14,409 nucleotides of DNA from Candidatus Woesearchaeota archaeon (lineage in GTDB: Archaea > Nanobdellota > Nanobdellia > Woesearchaeales > UBA10107), in the NCBI GenBank assembly GCA_013331965.1, contig DUFL01000051.1:43228-57636 (forward strand), read 5' to 3'. Both the position numbers and the translations under genes were made by a program. The notes below the pieces were generated by a model. The model saw only the letters and a list, made by a program, of their open reading frames with translations. It ran no database searches and was not told where the DNA came from. Below are positions 13,002-14,409 of the stretch, piece by piece. Each line of letters starts with the position of its first letter. Within the stretch, counting starts at the first letter, position 1.

Positions 13002-13169
13002 TTACATCAAACCCACTGTCGATGACATCGCTAAAACACCTAATGAAATAAATGCGACATAAAAAGCAATCTTGATTGCGGTGCTTATTACCCAGGAAGC
13101 GACCCTGAAAATACCATATCCTACGGCAAGAAGCAGAGCTGCATAGTTGTAATTTATGTCTAACACCAT
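13002..13169 (-). CDS. 55-aa hydrophobic membrane protein, first gene of the lspA operon
   Basis: A short gene of 55 codons from ATG at 13169 to TAA at 13002-13004. The product starts MVLDINYNYAALLLAVGYGI and is hydrophobic throughout. It probably forms two short membrane segments, at about 9-28 and 33-51, around the centre FRVASWVISTAIK, which holds the basic residues R22 and K33. A TATA box TTTATAAA at 13192-13199 is centred 26 bp upstream of the ATG. The stop is followed after one base by the ATG of the coiled-coil gene. Promoter position, coupling and hydrophobic periodicity together make this a real gene. I do not recognise the family; a partner or scaffold for the neighbouring proteins is possible. 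Confidence 0.72.
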   Translation of the reverse strand: MVLDINYNYAALLLAVGYGIFRVASWVISTAIKIAFYVAFISLGVLAMSSTVGLM

Positions 13170-13191
13170 AAATAATATAATGAATAGGGAG

Positions 13192-13222
13192 TTTATAAAG
13201 GTTTATGTGACATTTAATAAAT
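13192..13222. promoter_or_regulatory. Divergent TATA boxes for the lspA operon (-) and the 111-aa gene (+)
   Basis: TTTATAAA at 13192-13199 is centred 26 bp from the 55-aa gene ATG on the - strand. TTTAATAAAT at 13213-13222 is centred 26 bp from the ATG at 13243 on the + strand. The two boxes are only about 20 bp apart, so polymerases may compete for the site. Confidence 0.6.
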
Positions 13223-13242
13223 AAGTTGCGTTTGGATAATGC

Positions 13243-13578
13243 ATGAAGAGGTGTGTAGAAGATATTATAATGGATATTCCTGTTTTCTACGACCAGACTC
13301 CAAAAGAAAAAATTGCCGAAGAGATTTTAAGGAGAGATGGTGAAACTGTCTTATTATCGGATAAAACTAATTTTTCAAAATCATATTTTCTGTGCAGGCT
13401 TAGGATAGATCCCAAGGACAAAGAACATTATTTCGTCCAGCTGCCGCTTGGAAATTCAGAAAAGGCAAAAGCATTTGAATTAAAACTAAAATATGAAAAT
13501 TTAATCGGATTAAAAGTTAAGACTGAGCATGGGCCTATGCTTGCCTCAAAAAAATACAAAATAATGCTTAAATCATAA
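13243..13578 (+). CDS. Hypothetical protein, 111 aa
   Basis: I do not recognise this protein. It is soluble, mixed alpha-beta, with no signal peptide or membrane segment. An N-terminal part (residues 1-30) includes DIPVFYDQTPKEKIAEEILRR. A strand-rich middle has ETVLLSD and KSYFLCRLRIDPKDKEHYFVQLPLG, and the end is basic (KVKTEHGP, SKKYKIMLKS). The ATG at 13243 is supported by a TATA box 26 bp upstream; M10 is an alternative. Its 3' end overlaps the convergent rps8e by 11 bp. The basic, strand-rich character might suit nucleic-acid binding, but this is a guess. Confidence 0.72.
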   Translation: MKRCVEDIIMDIPVFYDQTPKEKIAEEILRRDGETVLLSDKTNFSKSYFLCRLRIDPKDKEHYFVQLPLGNSEKAKAFELKLKYENLIGLKVKTEHGPMLASKKYKIMLKS

Positions 13579-13951
13579 CGCCGTTCAGATAACCGGACTG
13601 TCCCGGCCTTGAAGTTATTCTCGCTTTTCCCTTGTTCGTCTGTACTACAGCTCCTTTGTTAAGGATATTACGCCTGACTAATTGTGCATTTGCAGGATTT
13701 TCAAGAACTGTTTCAATATCAGCAATCTCATATTTCTTTGTTTTGGAATTGTAAAGGTTAATTTTGTTTGCGTCCAATAATCTGACCTTAACTCCGCCCC
13801 CCTGCGTTCTTTGAGTCTTGATTTTGTTTGGCTTAAGATTAGTCATTACTGCAGTTCCTGCAATCTCATATAATTTTGATTTTCTGTAGTCTATCAATCT
13901 CGCTCCTGAGCCTGATCTTTTCGTTTTTCCTCTTGTTCTTATCTGTGCCAT
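13568..13951 (-). CDS. rps8e: Ribosomal protein S8e (eS8)
   Basis: Small-subunit ribosomal protein specific to archaea and eukaryotes, 127 aa, the usual archaeal size. Recognisable parts are the basic N-terminus with GKTKRSGSGARLIDYRKSKLYEI, the central QRTQGGGVKVRLLDANKINLY, and the end VRRNILNKGAVVQTNKGKARITSRPGQSGYLNGVMI. The start ATG shares one base with the rpl37e stop (TAATG), and a GGTGG-type sequence lies just upstream. It is the last gene of the lsm-rpl37e-rps8e unit and overlaps the convergent gene's 3' end. Confidence 0.96.
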   Translation of the reverse strand: MAQIRTRGKTKRSGSGARLIDYRKSKLYEIAGTAVMTNLKPNKIKTQRTQGGGVKVRLLDANKINLYNSKTKKYEIADIETVLENPANAQLVRRNILNKGAVVQTNKGKARITSRPGQSGYLNGVMI

Positions 13952-14124
13952 TATTTAGTTGCCCACCTGTAGCTTCTCAATCGTTTGGATTTTCCGAATC
14001 CGCAGCTTGAGCATGCTTTTTTATTTATATGATATGAAGCTTTTCCGCACCTTCTGCATCTTATAGCATGCGTTTTAGATGATCGTTTTCCCTGAGAACC
14101 TGTTCCGCCATATCCTAGTGACAT
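13951..14124 (-). CDS. rpl37e: Ribosomal protein L37e (eL37), zinc ribbon
   Basis: A 57-aa large-subunit protein, short enough to be missed by length filters. It starts MSLGYGGTGSQGKRSSKTH and has the zinc motif C23-R-R-C26 ... C38-S-S-C41-G-F-G, followed by KSKRLRSYRW, all diagnostic of L37e. The ATG at 14124 is preceded by GGAG (14131-14134) and lies 11 bp after the lsm stop, the classical archaeal lsm-rpl37e pair. Its TAA shares one base with the rps8e ATG. Length and cysteines are complete, so it should be functional. Confidence 0.96.
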   Translation of the reverse strand: MSLGYGGTGSQGKRSSKTHAIRCRRCGKASYHINKKACSSCGFGKSKRLRSYRWATK

Positions 14125-14135
14125 TCTTTACTCCG

Positions 14136-14366
14136 TTAATCGTGAGGCATTATTACAGTTATTGTATCTCCTCTTAAGAAGACGGTGCCTAATTTCCTTT
14201 TTATTTCGCCGTCCACTCTTTCTTCCGCCTCTTCCAGAACAACATTTATGTGAATATCAAACGAATTCAGCTTTCCGACATACTGCCTGCCGTTCTTCAG
14301 CTCTACAATGACTTTCTTGTTCCTTGACTTATTCAGGGCATCCAAAGGTCTTGATTCCATTTCCAT
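14136..14366 (-). CDS. lsm: Sm-like archaeal protein (Lsm)
   Basis: A 76-aa Sm-fold protein that should form heptameric rings binding U-rich RNA. The Sm1 motif is seen as KKVIVELKNGRQYVGKLNSFDIHINVVLEEAEE and the Sm2 motif as GTVFLRGDTITVI, where the R-G-D triad forms the RNA-binding pocket. Spacing and length are standard. It starts at the ATG at 14366; M3 is the only other candidate. A TATA box lies about 29 bp upstream, so the leader is nearly absent. It is the first gene of the lsm-rpl37e-rps8e operon. Confidence 0.95.
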   Translation of the reverse strand: MEMESRPLDALNKSRNKKVIVELKNGRQYVGKLNSFDIHINVVLEEAEERVDGEIKRKLGTVFLRGDTITVIMPHD

Positions 14367-14391
14367 GATGATTTTTACAGCTTCGCGACCA

Positions 14392-14399
14392 TATATAAA
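14392..14399 (-). promoter_or_regulatory. TATA box for lsm-rpl37e-rps8e operon
   Basis: On the - strand TTTATATA is centred about 29 bp before the lsm ATG, implying a leader of only a few nucleotides. Confidence 0.55.
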
Positions 14400-14409
14400 T
14401 GTTGCTATG

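Overview
The window looks like a piece of an A+T-rich archaeal chromosome. The main evidence is the archaeal gene order rpoB - rpoA' - rpoA'' - rpl30e - nusA ... rps12 - rps7, together with eIF1A, S8e, L37e, an Sm-like protein and a Dph2-family protein. It also carries two genes that are typically bacterial: lspA (signal peptidase II) and nrdR. The genes are small, tightly packed and often overlapping, and the Dph2 homologue is shortened. That combination suggests a DPANN archaeon, perhaps of the Woesearchaeota/Pacearchaeota type. This placement is inference, not proof.

Left part (1-8244, all + strand): the 3' end of the RNA polymerase B subunit gene, then rpoA1, rpoA2, rpl30e and nusA, joined by 1-4 bp overlaps or a 1-nt gap. 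A flavoprotein gene of the nitronate monooxygenase superfamily, with its own promoter, sits between nusA and the rps12-rps7 pair.

Middle part (8245-10193): a convergent terminator region, a small single-pass membrane protein on the - strand, and a two-gene + operon. That operon holds an N-terminally truncated Dph2-like protein followed by a DUF192 protein with a lipoprotein signal. After it comes a 293-bp non-coding stretch with a striking folded element: perfect 13-bp inverted ends, a possible 5-bp duplication outside them, and three strong hairpins inside.

Right part (10194-14409): eIF1A (+), a convergent ASCH-domain gene (-), nrdR (+), a VapBC-like toxin-antitoxin pair (-), and a - strand operon of a 55-aa membrane protein, a coiled-coil protein and lspA. 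Then come an unrecognised 111-aa protein (+) and a - strand operon lsm - rpl37e - rps8e. The rpl37e gene and the 55-aa gene are short and easily missed.

Almost every first gene of a transcription unit has a TATA box centred about 25-30 bp before its start codon, so these mRNAs are probably leaderless or nearly so. Internal operon genes overlap, and some have Shine-Dalgarno-like GGAG/AGG sequences. The main themes are information processing (transcription, translation initiation, ribosome), a possible bacterial-type lipoprotein pathway (LspA plus a lipobox protein), and dNTP control (NrdR). The most unusual items are the structured element at 9944-10129, the Dph2 homologue lacking its first domain, and LspA in an archaeal operon of small unknown proteins.
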